Translations under genes and position numbers: made by a program
Shown: piece by piece, positions 36,496-46,210 of the stretch
Layout: every line of letters begins with the position of its first letter
How positions within the stretch are numbered: position 1 is the first letter of the stretch
Assembly: GCF_004341365.1 (NCBI RefSeq)
Contig: NZ_SLXH01000016.1
Span: 1-64,000 of the forward strand
DNA from: Simplicispira metamorpha
GTDB taxonomy: Bacteria > Pseudomonadota > Gammaproteobacteria > Burkholderiales > Burkholderiaceae_C
Direction: 5' to 3'
DNA: 64,000 bases
Notes under the pieces: model-generated
Database searches by the model: none
What the model was told of the DNA's origin: nothing
The model's input: only the letters and a program-made list of their open reading frames with translations

Positions 36496-38904
36496 ATGTC
36501 AATGAATTCCACGGTCGATCAGGCCACGGGCCGTCCGGCGGATACGGTGCCTGCCCCCGGGGCGCCAGAGCTGCTGGATGACCGCCAGGAGTGGGCGGCT
36601 TTTGGTCGGCCCTGTACGCCAAATGGTGCGTCTGCCGGGGGCGAGAGCGCCTGGGAGTCGCATGTGGTCATCGAGGGCATGCACTGCGCAGCCTGCGCAC
36701 TGACCATTGAAGAGGCGCTGTGTGCAGTTCCCGGCGTGGCGCAGGCTGAGGTCAGTGCTGCTACCCAGCGTGCGCGCGTGGTCTGGCAGCCTGGGCTGGT
36801 GCTGCCGTCGCAATGGCTGGCGGCGGTGCGCAAAGCCGGTTATGGCGCTTTGCCCGCCATGGATGCCATGGCCCGCGAACAGCGCAAGCGCGAGCACCGG
36901 CGCGCGCTGTGGCGCTGGCTGGTAGCAGGCTTTTGCATGATGCAGGTCATGATGTATGCGTGGCCCGCTTACGTGGCCTTGCCCGGCGACCTCACCCCCG
37001 AAATGGAGCGCTTGCTGCGCTGGGCCTCCTGGGTTATCAGCTTGCCGGTAGTGTTGTTTGCCTGCGGGCCGTTTTTCTCCAGCGCCTTGCGCGATATCCG
37101 CCAGCGGCGGGTGAGCATGGATTTGCCTGTGGCGCTGGGCATGGTGATCACGTTCGTGGTCAGCACGGCGGGCACATTTGACCCCACCGGAATCTTTGGA
37201 CGGGAGGTGTTTTTTGACTCCCTCACCATGTTTGTTTTCTTTTTGCTGACGGGCCGATGGCTGGAGTTGCGCCTGCGCGACCGCACGGCGGGTGCGCTGG
37301 AATCTGTCATGAACCGACTGCCCGATAGCGTGGAGCGGCGTGCCCCCGACGGCACCTTCGAGCGCGTGGCCGTGCGCCGACTGGTCGCCGGTGACACCGT
37401 GCGGGTGCTGCCCGGTGAAGCTTTTCCGGCCGACGGCTGCATCGTCACTGGCCAGACGCTGGCCGATGAAGCACTGTTGACGGGCGAGTCCAAGCCGGTG
37501 CTGCGCACACCGGGAAGTCTGGTCACGGCAGGGAGCTACAACCTGCAGTCGTCTGTGGAGGTGCTGGTGCAAGGCACGGGGCCAGCCACCCGTTTTGGTC
37601 AGATCGTGGCGCTGATGGAGAGCGCATCGTTGCAAAAACCCCGATTGGCGCAAGTGGCTGATCGCGTAGCACGGCCTTTTTTGATCGCTGTTTTGCTGGC
37701 AGCCTTTCTGGCGGCGCTGTGGTGGTGGCCTACCGATCCGGCCCATGCGCTCATGGTGGCAGTGTCGGTATTGATCGTTACCTGCCCCTGCGCTTTGTCG
37801 CTGGCGACGCCCGTGGCCATGTTGTCCGCTGCGGGGACGCTGGCACGCCACGGCGTGCTGGTGCGCAACCTCCAGGGCCTGGAGGCGTTGGCCGAAGTGG
37901 ATACAGTGGTTTTCGACAAAACCGGTACTTTGACCCGTGATGGCATGGTGGTCAGTGCCATCCATGCTGTGGGTGGCGTGCCCGCGCAAGATGCATTGGG
38001 TTTGGCGGCAGAGCTGGCGCGCCACTCTCTGCATCCGGTGTCACGCGCTGTGGTCATGGCCGCAGCACGCAACGCCAGCGGCCATGCGCCACGCTGGCAA
38101 GTGACGCAAGTGCAGGAGGAAGTGGGCCGTGGGTTGAGCGCCTGGGTGCAGGATTTGCAGGGCGCTTTGCCTGCTGGTCGTGTGCTGCTGGGCTCATCGC
38201 GGCATACCGGTGCCGTGCTTGACGAGAGCACCGAAGCGCAACAGGTGTTTCTGGTGCGAGAGGATGGGCATGCCGGACGGGTAGAGCTGGCACGGTTTGA
38301 TCTGGCGGAAGACCTGCGGGCACAAGCAGCCGGCGCCGTGCGTGCCGTGACCCATGCCGGATTGCAGGTGCAGTTGCTGTCGGGCGACAGATCCAAGTCT
38401 GTGGCACGGGTGGCCGGGCAGGCTGGCATTGCCGATTGGCGTGCAGACTGCACACCGCAGGACAAATTGGAAGCGCTGCGGGCCATGCAGGCGCGCGGGC
38501 AGCGTGTTGCCATGGTGGGTGACGGGCTGAATGACGGGCCAGTGCTGGCGGGTGCCCACGTGTCGTTCGCTTTTGGCAAGTCGGTAGCGCTGGCACAATC
38601 GAAGGCTGATTTTGTAGTGTTGGGCGAAAGCCTGTGGTTGGTGCCGCAAGCGGTGCTGTTGGCGCGTCGCACGTTGCGCGTGGTGCGCCAGAACCTGTGG
38701 TGGGCCGCCGGGTACAACGCATTGAGCGTGCCGCTGGCCATTGCAGGCTATATGCCAGCTTGGCTGGCAGGGCTTGGCATGGCCCTGAGTTCGTTGCTGG
38801 TGGTGCTCAATGCGGCACGCCTTTCTTTGCCTTTGCCTGCGCTAGAAGGCGAACTGGGCGAGGCAGTCGCTGGTGCGTCTTCCGCTGAACCCGTGGCTGC
38901 ATAA
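36496..38904 (+). CDS. ccoI: Copper-translocating P1B-type ATPase for cbb3 oxidase assembly
   Basis: An 802-residue membrane ATPase that exports copper for cbb3 oxidase maturation. The N-terminal heavy-metal domain has CxxC at 64-67 (GMHCAAC). Eight membrane helices are expected; the transmembrane metal site is CPCALSLATP, the phosphorylation site DKTGTLT, and the hinge VGDGLNDGPVLAGA. CcoI rather than CopA is inferred from the ccoS and ccoN genes right behind it and the single metal-binding domain. Diverges from uspA. Confidence 0.94.
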   Translation: MSMNSTVDQATGRPADTVPAPGAPELLDDRQEWAAFGRPCTPNGASAGGESAWESHVVIEGMHCAACALTIEEALCAVPGVAQAEVSAATQRARVVWQPGLVLPSQWLAAVRKAGYGALPAMDAMAREQRKREHRRALWRWLVAGFCMMQVMMYAWPAYVALPGDLTPEMERLLRWASWVISLPVVLFACGPFFSSALRDIRQRRVSMDLPVALGMVITFVVSTAGTFDPTGIFGREVFFDSLTMFVFFLLTGRWLELRLRDRTAGALESVMNRLPDSVERRAPDGTFERVAVRRLVAGDTVRVLPGEAFPADGCIVTGQTLADEALLTGESKPVLRTPGSLVTAGSYNLQSSVEVLVQGTGPATRFGQIVALMESASLQKPRLAQVADRVARPFLIAVLLAAFLAALWWWPTDPAHALMVAVSVLIVTCPCALSLATPVAMLSAAGTLARHGVLVRNLQGLEALAEVDTVVFDKTGTLTRDGMVVSAIHAVGGVPAQDALGLAAELARHSLHPVSRAVVMAAARNASGHAPRWQVTQVQEEVGRGLSAWVQDLQGALPAGRVLLGSSRHTGAVLDESTEAQQVFLVREDGHAGRVELARFDLAEDLRAQAAGAVRAVTHAGLQVQLLSGDRSKSVARVAGQAGIADWRADCTPQDKLEALRAMQARGQRVAMVGDGLNDGPVLAGAHVSFAFGKSVALAQSKADFVVLGESLWLVPQAVLLARRTLRVVRQNLWWAAGYNALSVPLAIAGYMPAWLAGLGMALSSLLVVLNAARLSLPLPALEGELGEAVAGASSAEPVAA

Positions 38905-38922
38905 AAATACAGGAGTCCGCAC

Positions 38923-39060
38923 ATGGACATTCTTTATCTGTTGATTCCCTTGTCGGTTGTGCTCGTGCTGATGATTCTGCTGGGCTTGTGGTGGGCCGTG
39001 TACCGAGGTCAATTCGAGAACGTAGAGCAAGAAGGTGAGCGCATTCTTCGCGATAATTGA
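38923..39060 (+). CDS. ccoS: cbb3 oxidase assembly protein CcoS
   Basis: A 45-residue protein with one membrane helix ([28 protein letters not shown] read in parts), followed by the typical tail [14 protein letters not shown]. CcoS is needed to load cofactors into the cbb3 oxidase. It starts 18 bp after ccoI with an AGGAG site. Its last codon overlaps the FNR site of the ccoN promoter. Confidence 0.93.
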   Translation: MDILYLLIPLSVVLVLMILLGLWWAVYRGQFENVEQEGERILRDN

Positions 39061-39070
39061 CCACTGTCAA
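39057..39070. promoter_or_regulatory. FNR/Anr binding site of ccoN
   Basis: TTGACCACTGTCAA, a perfect TTGAC-N4-GTCAA dyad matching the TTGAY-N4-RTCAA consensus. Its centre lies about 41 bp before the start point predicted from the -10 at 39092. Confidence 0.85.
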
Positions 39071-39091
39071 AAACACTACCCTTTCTACAGT

Positions 39092-39097
39092 TAATAC
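39092..39097 (+). promoter_or_regulatory. -10 element of the ccoN promoter
   Basis: TAATAC, giving a start near 39104. The FNR dyad then centres at about -41, the class II activator position. Confidence 0.65.
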
Positions 39098-39122
39098 TTT
39101 CGCTCAAATCAAGAGGTGCCCG

Positions 39123-40565
39123 ATGGATATACCAAAACAAGCAGATGCTGCGCACTACAACGATACCGTTGTACGGCAGTTTTCTATCATGGCCGTGGTG
39201 TGGGGGGTGGTTGGCATGCTGGTTGGCGTTTTCATCGCCGCCCAGCTGGCTTGGCCCGAACTCAACTTCGGTATTCCCTGGCTGAGTTACGGCCGTTTGC
39301 GACCACTGCATACCAATGCGGTGATTTTTGCGTTTGGTGGTAGCGCACTGTTTGCTACCAGCTACTACGTGGTGCAGCGTACTTGCCAGGTGCGGCTGTT
39401 CGCTGGCAAGCTGGCCTCGTTCACGTTCTGGGGCTGGCAACTGGTGATTCTGGCTGCCGCCATCAGCTTGCCTCTGGGTTACACCCAAGGCAAAGAATAC
39501 GCTGAGCTGGAATGGCCTATTGACATCCTCATCGCTTTGGTATGGGTGGCATATGCGGTTGTGTTTTTCGGCACGGTTGGCATTCGCAAGGTGCGTCACA
39601 TTTATGTGGCCAACTGGTTCTACGGTGCGTTCATTTTGGCCGTGGCTGTGCTGCACATTGTCAACAGCGCTGCGGTTCCTGCGGGCTTCATGAAGAGCTA
39701 CTCTGCCTATGCCGGTGTGCAAGATGCCATGGTGCAGTGGTGGTATGGTCACAATGCTGTGGGCTTTTTCCTCACGGCAGGCTTTCTGGGCATGATGTAC
39801 TACTTCATTCCCAAGCAGGCAGGCCGCCCGGTGTACAGCTACCGTCTGTCGATTGTTCACTTCTGGGCACTGATCTTCACCTACATGTGGGCCGGCCCAC
39901 ACCACCTGCACTACACCGCGCTGCCTGACTGGACGCAATCGGTGGGCATGGTGTTCTCGCTTATTTTGCTGGCTCCCAGCTGGGGCGGCATGATCAACGG
40001 CATCATGACCCTGTCGGGTGCTTGGCACAAACTGCGCGATGACCCCATCCTGCGCTTCCTGATCGTTTCGCTGTCTTTCTACGGCATGTCCACTTTTGAA
40101 GGCCCGATGATGGCCATCAAGACTGTCAATGCCTTGAGCCATTACACCGATTGGACCGTGGGCCACGTGCATGCTGGTGCTTTGGGTTGGGTAGGTCTGA
40201 TTACCATGGGCTCCCTTTACTACCTGGTTCCTCGTCTGTTCGGCAAGGAAAAGATGCACTCTGTCAAAGCCATTGAAATTCACTTCTGGCTGGCAACGAT
40301 CGGCATCGTGCTGTACATCGCCGCTATGTGGATTGCCGGTGTGATGCAGGGCCTGATGTGGCGTGCCATCAATGCAGACGGGACACTGACCTACACCTTT
40401 GTGGAAGGTGTAAAGGCCACTTATCCGTTCTACGTGATTCGCTTCACGGGCGGTGTTCTGTACCTGACTGGCATGGTCATGATGGCCTGGAACGTGTGGA
40501 TGACCAGTATTTCCGGTCGCTCGGTCACTGTGGCCATTCCTGTCGCTAAACCAGCGCACGCCTGA
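39123..40565 (+). CDS. ccoN: cbb3-type cytochrome c oxidase subunit I
   Basis: The catalytic subunit of the high-affinity oxidase, with heme b, heme b3 and CuB in about twelve membrane helices. It has 480 residues. Heme/CuB His ligands are visible in [40 protein letters not shown] and [16 protein letters not shown]. The active-site Tyr of this family is expected in [15 protein letters not shown]. The ATG at 39123 follows AAGAGGTG. First gene of ccoNOQP, behind the FNR promoter. Confidence 0.97.
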   Translation: MDIPKQADAAHYNDTVVRQFSIMAVVWGVVGMLVGVFIAAQLAWPELNFGIPWLSYGRLRPLHTNAVIFAFGGSALFATSYYVVQRTCQVRLFAGKLASFTFWGWQLVILAAAISLPLGYTQGKEYAELEWPIDILIALVWVAYAVVFFGTVGIRKVRHIYVANWFYGAFILAVAVLHIVNSAAVPAGFMKSYSAYAGVQDAMVQWWYGHNAVGFFLTAGFLGMMYYFIPKQAGRPVYSYRLSIVHFWALIFTYMWAGPHHLHYTALPDWTQSVGMVFSLILLAPSWGGMINGIMTLSGAWHKLRDDPILRFLIVSLSFYGMSTFEGPMMAIKTVNALSHYTDWTVGHVHAGALGWVGLITMGSLYYLVPRLFGKEKMHSVKAIEIHFWLATIGIVLYIAAMWIAGVMQGLMWRAINADGTLTYTFVEGVKATYPFYVIRFTGGVLYLTGMVMMAWNVWMTSISGRSVTVAIPVAKPAHA

Positions 40566-40585
40566 GACCCGAGGAGTCCCATTTC

Positions 40586-41218
40586 ATGTCCCAACATAAC
40601 AACAATGCTTCGACGGGGTTCTCCCACGAAACGGTGGAAACCAACAACTTCCTGATGATCGTTTTGATCGTTTTGGTAATTGCTGTGGGTGGCCTGGTTG
40701 AAATCGTTCCTTTGTTCTTTCAGAAGTCCACCACCGAGCCTGTGAAGGGGGTGGAGCCTTACGCTCCTTTGCAGTTGGCGGGGCGCGATGTCTATTTGCG
40801 CGAAGGTTGCTACAACTGCCACTCGCAAATGATTCGCCCCTTCCGGGCAGAAACCCTGCGCTATGGCCACTACTCTGTGGCGGGTGAGTTTGTCTATGAC
40901 CACCCGTTCCAGTGGGGTAGCAAGCGCACCGGTCCTGACCTGCACCGCGTGGGCGGCAGGTACAGCGATGAATGGCACCGTATTCACTTGAACAATCCCC
41001 GTGATGTGGTTCCTGAATCGAACATGCCTGCTTATTCTTGGCTGGAAAAAAATACGCTGGATCCCGCAGTACTTGCACCGCGTATGAAGGCGTTGCGCGC
41101 AGTGGGCGTTCCCTATACCGATGAGCAGATCGCTGCTGCGGCAGATGAGGTCAAGGGAAAAACTGAAATGGATGCGCTCGTGGCCTATCTGCAGGTCTTG
41201 GGCCGTGCGCTTAAGTAA
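40586..41218 (+). CDS. ccoO: cbb3-type cytochrome c oxidase subunit II
   Basis: A 210-residue membrane-anchored monoheme cytochrome c of the oxidase. One N-terminal helix ([20 protein letters not shown]) is followed by the heme site [13 protein letters not shown] and the Met ligand region [11 protein letters not shown]. It starts 20 bp after ccoN with CGAGGAG. Confidence 0.96.
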   Translation: MSQHNNNASTGFSHETVETNNFLMIVLIVLVIAVGGLVEIVPLFFQKSTTEPVKGVEPYAPLQLAGRDVYLREGCYNCHSQMIRPFRAETLRYGHYSVAGEFVYDHPFQWGSKRTGPDLHRVGGRYSDEWHRIHLNNPRDVVPESNMPAYSWLEKNTLDPAVLAPRMKALRAVGVPYTDEQIAAAADEVKGKTEMDALVAYLQVLGRALK

Positions 41219-41232
41219 GAAAGGTGGTTGTC

Positions 41233-41370
41233 ATGGATGTCACCGTCATGCGCGTTGTGGTCACGCTGGTTTCTTTCGCATGTTTTGTCGGTATCTGGGT
41301 GTGGGCCTACGCTCGCAACAACAGATCTCGGTTTGACGAGGCGGCCCAGCTCCCATTTCAACAAGATTAA
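41233..41370 (+). CDS. ccoQ: cbb3 oxidase subunit CcoQ
   Basis: A 45-residue single-span protein: MDVTVMRVVVTLVSFACFVG then IWVWAYARNNRSRFDEAA. CcoQ stabilises the complex. The GxWxxAxxxxxxxxFDEAAxLPF pattern is typical. Starts 14 bp after ccoO and ends 24 bp before ccoP. Confidence 0.94.
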   Translation: MDVTVMRVVVTLVSFACFVGIWVWAYARNNRSRFDEAAQLPFQQD

Positions 41371-41394
41371 ATACCACCAGAACGAGAACACCCT

Positions 41395-42309
41395 ATGAGT
41401 GACTTCACTAGCAATTTCTGGTCGGTTTATGTAGCCGGTATCACGATCGCTGGCATCGTGGCATGTTTGCTGCTGCTCTGGATTACGGCACGGAAAAAAG
41501 TTGCATCTGATAGCAACAACACTACTGGCCATGTCTGGGACGAAGACCTGACTGAGATGAACAATCCCATGCCACGGTGGTGGATGTGGTTGTTTGTGCT
41601 GACCATCATCTTTTCTTTTGCTTATCTGGCCATTTATCCGGGTCTGGGTAAGTTTGCTGGAAAAATGGGATGGAGCCAGTACGGTGCCTACGATGCTGAA
41701 ATGGCTCAAGCCAAGGCTGAGTTGGAGCCTTTGTACGCGCGGTTTACCTCGATGACTACAGAGCAGGTGGCCCAAGATCCGCAGGCAATGGCCATTGGTG
41801 AGCGTTTGTTCATGAACAACTGCGCACAATGCCATGGTTCTGACGCCCGTGGTAGCAAGAGCTTTCCCAATCTGACCGACGGCGATTGGTTGCATGGCGG
41901 TACCCCCGAGAAAATTCGTGAAACCCTGGAAAAGGGCCGTATCGGCAACATGCCTCCCATGGCTGCTGCGGTGGGATCGCCTGAGGATGTGCGCAACCTG
42001 TCGCATTACGTCCTGAGCCTCTCTGGCAGTCCACACGATTCCCTGCGTGCTTCTTTGGGCAAATCCAAGTTTGTCGCTTGTGCTGCTTGCCATGGTGCCG
42101 ACGGCAAAGGTATGCAGGCTTTGGGCGCCCCTAACCTGACGGATGACATCTGGCTTCATGGTTGGGGTGAGGCAGCCATCACAGCCATGATCAACAATGG
42201 CAAGGTTAATCAGATGCCTGCACAATCTCAGAAACTGACTGAGGCCCAATTGGGTGTGCTGACGGCCTATGTGTGGGGCATGTCAAACAAACCGGGCTCT
42301 GCTCGCTAA
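41395..42309 (+). CDS. ccoP: cbb3-type cytochrome c oxidase subunit III
   Basis: A 304-residue diheme cytochrome c of the oxidase, feeding electrons to CcoO. Two N-terminal helices (about 10-32 and 60-82) are followed by heme sites NNCAQCHGSDARG and VACAACHGADGKG, with Met ligands in IGNMPPMAAA and VNQMPAQSQ. Complete. Closed by the UUCG terminator. Confidence 0.96.
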   Translation: MSDFTSNFWSVYVAGITIAGIVACLLLLWITARKKVASDSNNTTGHVWDEDLTEMNNPMPRWWMWLFVLTIIFSFAYLAIYPGLGKFAGKMGWSQYGAYDAEMAQAKAELEPLYARFTSMTTEQVAQDPQAMAIGERLFMNNCAQCHGSDARGSKSFPNLTDGDWLHGGTPEKIRETLEKGRIGNMPPMAAAVGSPEDVRNLSHYVLSLSGSPHDSLRASLGKSKFVACAACHGADGKGMQALGAPNLTDDIWLHGWGEAAITAMINNGKVNQMPAQSQKLTEAQLGVLTAYVWGMSNKPGSAR

Positions 42310-42321
42310 ACTGGAGAAATA

Positions 42322-42350
42322 AAGATGGCGCTTCGGCGCCATCTTCTTTT
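42322..42350 (+). terminator. UUCG-loop terminator between ccoP and ccoG
   Basis: A perfect 10-bp stem AAGATGGCGC / GCGCCATCTT around a TTCG tetraloop, then CTTTT. It lies only 39 bp before the ccoG start, so it may act as an attenuator between oxidase and assembly genes. Confidence 0.85.
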
Positions 42351-42389
42351 GGCTGCCATGTCGGCCACTTTTTGAAAAGCGCTTTCACC

Positions 42390-43835
42390 ATGAACTCCCC
42401 CGATGGGAAACCCCGCAAGATTATCCCGATTGCGCCTGTAGCTTCAGAGCCTGCGACAGACAAAGACATTGTTTCTCTGTACGAGGCGCAAAAGAAAGTT
42501 TACCCGCGCTCCATCAGTGGAATTTTTGCACGCTGGCGCTGGGGAATGGTATTTCTCACGCAGCTGATTTTTTACGGCTTGCCATGGTTGGAGTGGGGAC
42601 AGCGCCAGATGGTGCTGTTTGACCTTGGGGCAAGGCGTTTTTATATTTTTGGTTTGGTACTTTACCCGCAGGATTTCATTTACCTGACTGGGTTATTGAT
42701 TATTTCAGCCTTATCGCTGTTCTTGTTCACCGCCGTAGCAGGACGCCTTTGGTGCGGATTTGCCTGTCCGCAAACGGTCTACACCGAGATTTTCATGTGG
42801 ATCGAGCACAAGGTCGAGGGTGACCGCAGTGCACGGTTGCGTCTGGACAGTAGCAGCTGGACGGCTGAAAAAATATGGAAAAAATCACTTAAGCAATTTC
42901 TTTGGATTTTGTTGTCTATCTGGACAGGGTTCACGTTCGTAGGCTATTTTGTTCCTATCCGCGAACTCGGTACTGAGTTGATGGCATTGCAAGGCGGTTG
43001 GCAAATTTTCTGGGTGATTTTTTATGGGTTTGCCACGTATGGGAATGCAGGCTTTATGCGCGAGCAGGTTTGCAAATACATGTGTCCTTATGCGCGCTTT
43101 CAAAGCGCCATGTTTGACAAAGACACATTGATCGTTACCTACGACCAAGAGCGTGGCGAGCCCCGTGGTCCGCGTACCAAGGCTGCGGATTACAAAGCCA
43201 AGGGATTAGGCGATTGCATTGACTGCACTTTGTGTGTCCAGGTGTGCCCAGTAGGTATTGATATACGCAACGGTTTGCAGTATGAGTGCATTGGTTGCGG
43301 TTTGTGCGTGGATGCCTGCGATACTGTCATGGACAAAATGCATTACCCCCGTGGCTTGGTTCGGTTTTCTACCCAGAGTGCCGTATCCAAAGGCTGGGGC
43401 AGGGCAGAGATATTGCGTCGTGTGCTGCGTCCTCGGGTATTGGTCTATACCGGAATTCTGGTGGCTTTGTGTGTCGCCATGCTCGCCAGTCTGGTAACGC
43501 GTACGCCTCTGAAGGTGGATGTGGAGCGAGACCGGGCGGCCTTGTCGCGCATTGTGGCTGGAGGCAAGTTGGAAAATATTTATCGGTTACAGATCATGAA
43601 TGCAACCGAAGCACCGCAACGTTATCGTATCAGTGCGCGTGGTCTGGATGGTCTGGAGTTGGCTTCTGAACCGGAGGTTGCCATTGATGCTGCCCAATCA
43701 CGCTGGGTCGCTGTCAGGTTGCAGATTCCTTACGGGTCTGCGGATGCTGGTTCTCATGCCGTGCAGTTTGATGTGCAAGCGCTCGGCACCAGTGCCCATG
43801 TGACTGAAAAATCTATTTTTCTGGTTCCACGTTAA
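42390..43835 (+). CDS. ccoG: cbb3 oxidase accessory protein CcoG (RdxA/FixG)
   Basis: A 481-residue membrane ferredoxin-type protein that reduces copper(II) for the oxidase. About five helices are expected, with two 4Fe-4S clusters: CIDCTLCVQVCPVGI and CIGCGLCVDACDTVM. Further Cys are in WCGFACPQTVYTE and YMCPYARFQSAM. The C-terminal periplasmic Ig-like domain ends VTEKSIFLVPR. The ATG at 42390 follows the terminator. Base composition is somewhat more AT-rich than nearby genes. Confidence 0.95.
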   Translation: MNSPDGKPRKIIPIAPVASEPATDKDIVSLYEAQKKVYPRSISGIFARWRWGMVFLTQLIFYGLPWLEWGQRQMVLFDLGARRFYIFGLVLYPQDFIYLTGLLIISALSLFLFTAVAGRLWCGFACPQTVYTEIFMWIEHKVEGDRSARLRLDSSSWTAEKIWKKSLKQFLWILLSIWTGFTFVGYFVPIRELGTELMALQGGWQIFWVIFYGFATYGNAGFMREQVCKYMCPYARFQSAMFDKDTLIVTYDQERGEPRGPRTKAADYKAKGLGDCIDCTLCVQVCPVGIDIRNGLQYECIGCGLCVDACDTVMDKMHYPRGLVRFSTQSAVSKGWGRAEILRRVLRPRVLVYTGILVALCVAMLASLVTRTPLKVDVERDRAALSRIVAGGKLENIYRLQIMNATEAPQRYRISARGLDGLELASEPEVAIDAAQSRWVAVRLQIPYGSADAGSHAVQFDVQALGTSAHVTEKSIFLVPR

Positions 43836-43886
43836 ACCTTTCCGCGCGGACGAGTAGTACATATTATTTTTGGTCAGGATACGCTG

Positions 43887-44159
43887 ATGATGTCGCCCCC
43901 TATTCCTAATTCTGCGACTCCACCCTGGTGGAAGTTTGGTTATGTATGGTTGATTATTGCGGGGCCTGCGGTGGTGGTGGTGGCAGGTTTTTATACGCTT
44001 TGGTTGGCCATTAGTGCCCCAGATCCTGTGATTGACAATGATTACTACCGCAAGGGAGTCGAAATCAATCAAACGCTGGGTAGCTCTGAGCAGGCCCTTA
44101 CGCCTGCATTGAAGGGGCGAAACCATGCGGCCACGCCACCTAAAGACCAGCCGCAGTAA
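43887..44159 (+). CDS. ccoH: FixH-like protein (CcoH)
   Basis: A 90-residue membrane protein with one helix (FGYVWLIIAGPAVVVVAGFY) and the conserved motif PVIDNDYYRKGVEINQ, which is the FixH/CcoH signature. It is short for the family because most of the periplasmic domain is missing, a form I have seen in other betaproteobacteria. CcoH is needed for stable cbb3 assembly. Starts 51 bp after ccoG. Confidence 0.85.
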   Translation: MMSPPIPNSATPPWWKFGYVWLIIAGPAVVVVAGFYTLWLAISAPDPVIDNDYYRKGVEINQTLGSSEQALTPALKGRNHAATPPKDQPQ

Positions 44160-44259
44160 GGCGGTGGCAGGCCTTGTTGGTCTGGTTGGCGTGGTTGGGG
44201 TTATGAATACCCATTACTTGCAAGGCATGAATGTGATCCCAGCCTGAGACAATAGGCGC

Positions 44260-45690
44260 ATGAGTGATCTGAACGACAAACAAAGCCTGTATCCACCCGA
44301 TTGGCTTGAGGTGGAATCTCTTGATCTGGACGCCCAAGGTGTAGCGCACCGGCCCGATGGCAAGGTGGTCTTCATTGACGGTGCCTTGCCTTTTGAATGG
44401 GTGACTGCCAACACCCATCGCAAGAAGAACAATTGGGAGCAGGCCAGCTTGACCGCTGTCCACCGTGAATCGCCCCAGCGCGTTCGTCCGGGATGCCCGC
44501 ACTTTGGTCTGCATTCTGGTGCTTGTGGCGGCTGCAAAATGCAGCATCTGCACGTGGGTGCCCAAGTGGCTGTGAAGCAGCGCGTTCTGGAAGACAACCT
44601 GTGGCATTTGGGCAAGGTCAAGGCAGAAACCTTGCTGCGTCCCATTGAAGGCCCTGCCTGGGGTTATCGTTACCGCGCCCGTTTGTCGGTACGCCATGTC
44701 ATTAAAAAAGGCACGGTGCTGGTGGGTTTTCATGAGCGCAAAAGCCGCTATGTGGCCGATATGGAGGTCTGTCCTGTGCTGCCACCGCACGTCAGTGCCA
44801 TGCTGATGCCGTTGCGCGCCCTGATTGCCGCCATGGATGCCCGCGATACTTGCCCGCAAATCGAGCTGGCCTGCGGCGACAGCGTCACGGCGCTGGTGCT
44901 GCGTCACCTGGAGCCCTTGTCGAGCGATGATCTGGCCCGTCTGCGTGCGTTTGCCGCTGAGCATGGCGTACAGTGGTGGTTGCAGTCCAAAGGGCCGGAT
45001 ACGGTGAAATTGCTGGATGAGGGTGGGGCGCAGTTGTCATATGCGTTGCCTGAGTTTGGTATCACCATGCCGTTCAAGCCTACCGATTTCACCCAGGTCA
45101 ATCCCCATATCAATCGGGTGCTGGTGTCGCGCGCATTGCGTCTGCTGGAAGTGCAGAACAACGAGCGCGTTATTGACTGGTTCTGTGGTCTTGGCAACTT
45201 TACGCTGCCTTTGGCCACTCAGGCCCGTGAAGTGCTGGGTATCGAAGGTAGCGAGACGCTGGTGGCGCGTTCCCGTGAAAACTATGAATCAAATCAGGCT
45301 CAAATGCCCGCAGGACGAGCGCTTGCAGCTACAGATTTTGTAGCGCGCAACTTGTTTGAGATGACCCCTGAGATGTTGGTAGCCGATGGCGTGGCCGACA
45401 AATGGCTGGTCGATCCACCGCGCGAAGGTGCTTTTGCCTTGGCCAAGGCACTGGCTGACCTGGAGCAGGCCCGTATTGGTGCCGAAGGCGCAGGCCCGCT
45501 GCCTGCTGGTGCGGAAGGCTGGACGCCGCCGCAGCGCATTGTCTATGTCAGCTGTAACCCTGCCACGCTGGCGCGTGATGCTGGCTTGTTGGTGCATCTG
45601 GCGGGCTACCGTTGTACGGCTGCAGGCATGGTCAACATGTTTCCGCACACGGCGCACGTTGAGAGCATGGCGGTGTTCGAGCGCGCCTGA
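44260..45690 (+). CDS. rlmD: 23S rRNA (uracil1939-C5)-methyltransferase
   Basis: A 476-residue RNA m5U methyltransferase of the RlmD/TrmA class. The TRAM domain is at about 12-70. Iron-sulfur Cys are in [19 protein letters not shown] plus Cys in MEVCPVL. The SAM motif is [14 protein letters not shown], and the catalytic Cys is in [13 protein letters not shown]. All key residues are present. A diverged dispersed-repeat copy is read in frame near 45287-45342 ([19 protein letters not shown]). It is convergent with the lipoprotein gene. Confidence 0.93.
   Translation: MSDLNDKQSLYPPDWLEVESLDLDAQGVAHRPDGKVVFIDGALPFEWVTANTHRKKNNWEQASLTAVHRESPQRVRPGCPHFGLHSGACGGCKMQHLHVGAQVAVKQRVLEDNLWHLGKVKAETLLRPIEGPAWGYRYRARLSVRHVIKKGTVLVGFHERKSRYVADMEVCPVLPPHVSAMLMPLRALIAAMDARDTCPQIELACGDSVTALVLRHLEPLSSDDLARLRAFAAEHGVQWWLQSKGPDTVKLLDEGGAQLSYALPEFGITMPFKPTDFTQVNPHINRVLVSRALRLLEVQNNERVIDWFCGLGNFTLPLATQAREVLGIEGSETLVARSRENYESNQAQMPAGRALAATDFVARNLFEMTPEMLVADGVADKWLVDPPREGAFALAKALADLEQARIGAEGAGPLPAGAEGWTPPQRIVYVSCNPATLARDAGLLVHLAGYRCTAAGMVNMFPHTAHVESMAVFERA
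45287..45342 (-). repeat. Dispersed repeat copy M, inside rlmD
   Basis: aatcaaatcaggctcaaatg then gagcgcttgcagctacagat, in the same orientation and reading frame as the dnaX copies. Confidence 0.6.
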
Positions 45691-45743
45691 AGACTTTCCC
45701 CAAGGCGCAGACGCCCTAACAGGCCACTCTGTGGGGCGTGCGC

Positions 45744-46088
45744 TTAGCTGCGGTTGGTGCTGGCTGTGCCCTGTGTTTCGGTTTCGGCGGCCTCATCGCG
45801 GGCTGCTTTGGGTGGTGGCGCTTTGCCCAGCACTGAAGGCGCGCCCTCGATTTTGTTTTCACGCATGTACGAATCCATGTCTTTCCAGCCCGCAAAAACA
45901 GCGGCTTTGGGGGACTTGGGGTTGAGCGTGTAGCAGTCTTCCAGGCCGCGCAGCGCATGGCGGCAAGCGCCGCCTATGGCTTGGGCCTCGGCCTCACGCT
46001 GGACGGCGCGCGGGTCGGGGCCCAGCCCTGGAATGTCGCAGCCTGCAAGCAAAAGCAGCGCAAAAGTGGCAGCGAGGCGTTGCGGCAT
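45744..46088 (-). CDS. Small hypothetical lipoprotein
   Basis: A 114-residue protein from MPQRLAATFALLLLAGC, with a clear lipobox (LLAGC, Cys17). An ATG further upstream at 46118 would give a longer leader and is less likely. The mature part has two Cys in ACRHALRGLEDCYTLNP, spaced 11 residues, which may form a disulfide, and a Lys/Pro-rich tail. No named family was recognised. Confidence 0.65.
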   Translation of the reverse strand: MPQRLAATFALLLLAGCDIPGLGPDPRAVQREAEAQAIGGACRHALRGLEDCYTLNPKSPKAAVFAGWKDMDSYMRENKIEGAPSVLGKAPPPKAARDEAAETETQGTASTNRS

Positions 46089-46166
46089 GGTGGGGTCTTT
46101 CTGGAACATGTTCTTCATTATCGGCAACCCGCCACGCGGGTTGAGCTATTCCCTTGGCAATAGGCA

Positions 46167-46191
46167 CAAAAAAGGCTCCTTGCGGAGCCTT
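46167..46191 (-). terminator. Terminator of the Bax inhibitor-1 gene
   Basis: Minus strand AAGGCTCC-GCAA-GGAGCCTT followed by TTTT. It lies 20 bp beyond the stop at 46211. Confidence 0.88.
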
Positions 46192-46210
46192 CTTGCTGCG
46201 GTTGCGCTGC

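Noticed and set aside
39009-40559. A 516-residue minus-strand open frame
   Set aside because: Antisense to ccoN, which carries the heme and copper ligands.
44163-44246. A 27-codon hydrophobic mini-frame after ccoH
   Set aside because: GTG start, Gly/Val-rich, no ribosome-binding site and no known small cco gene of this kind.
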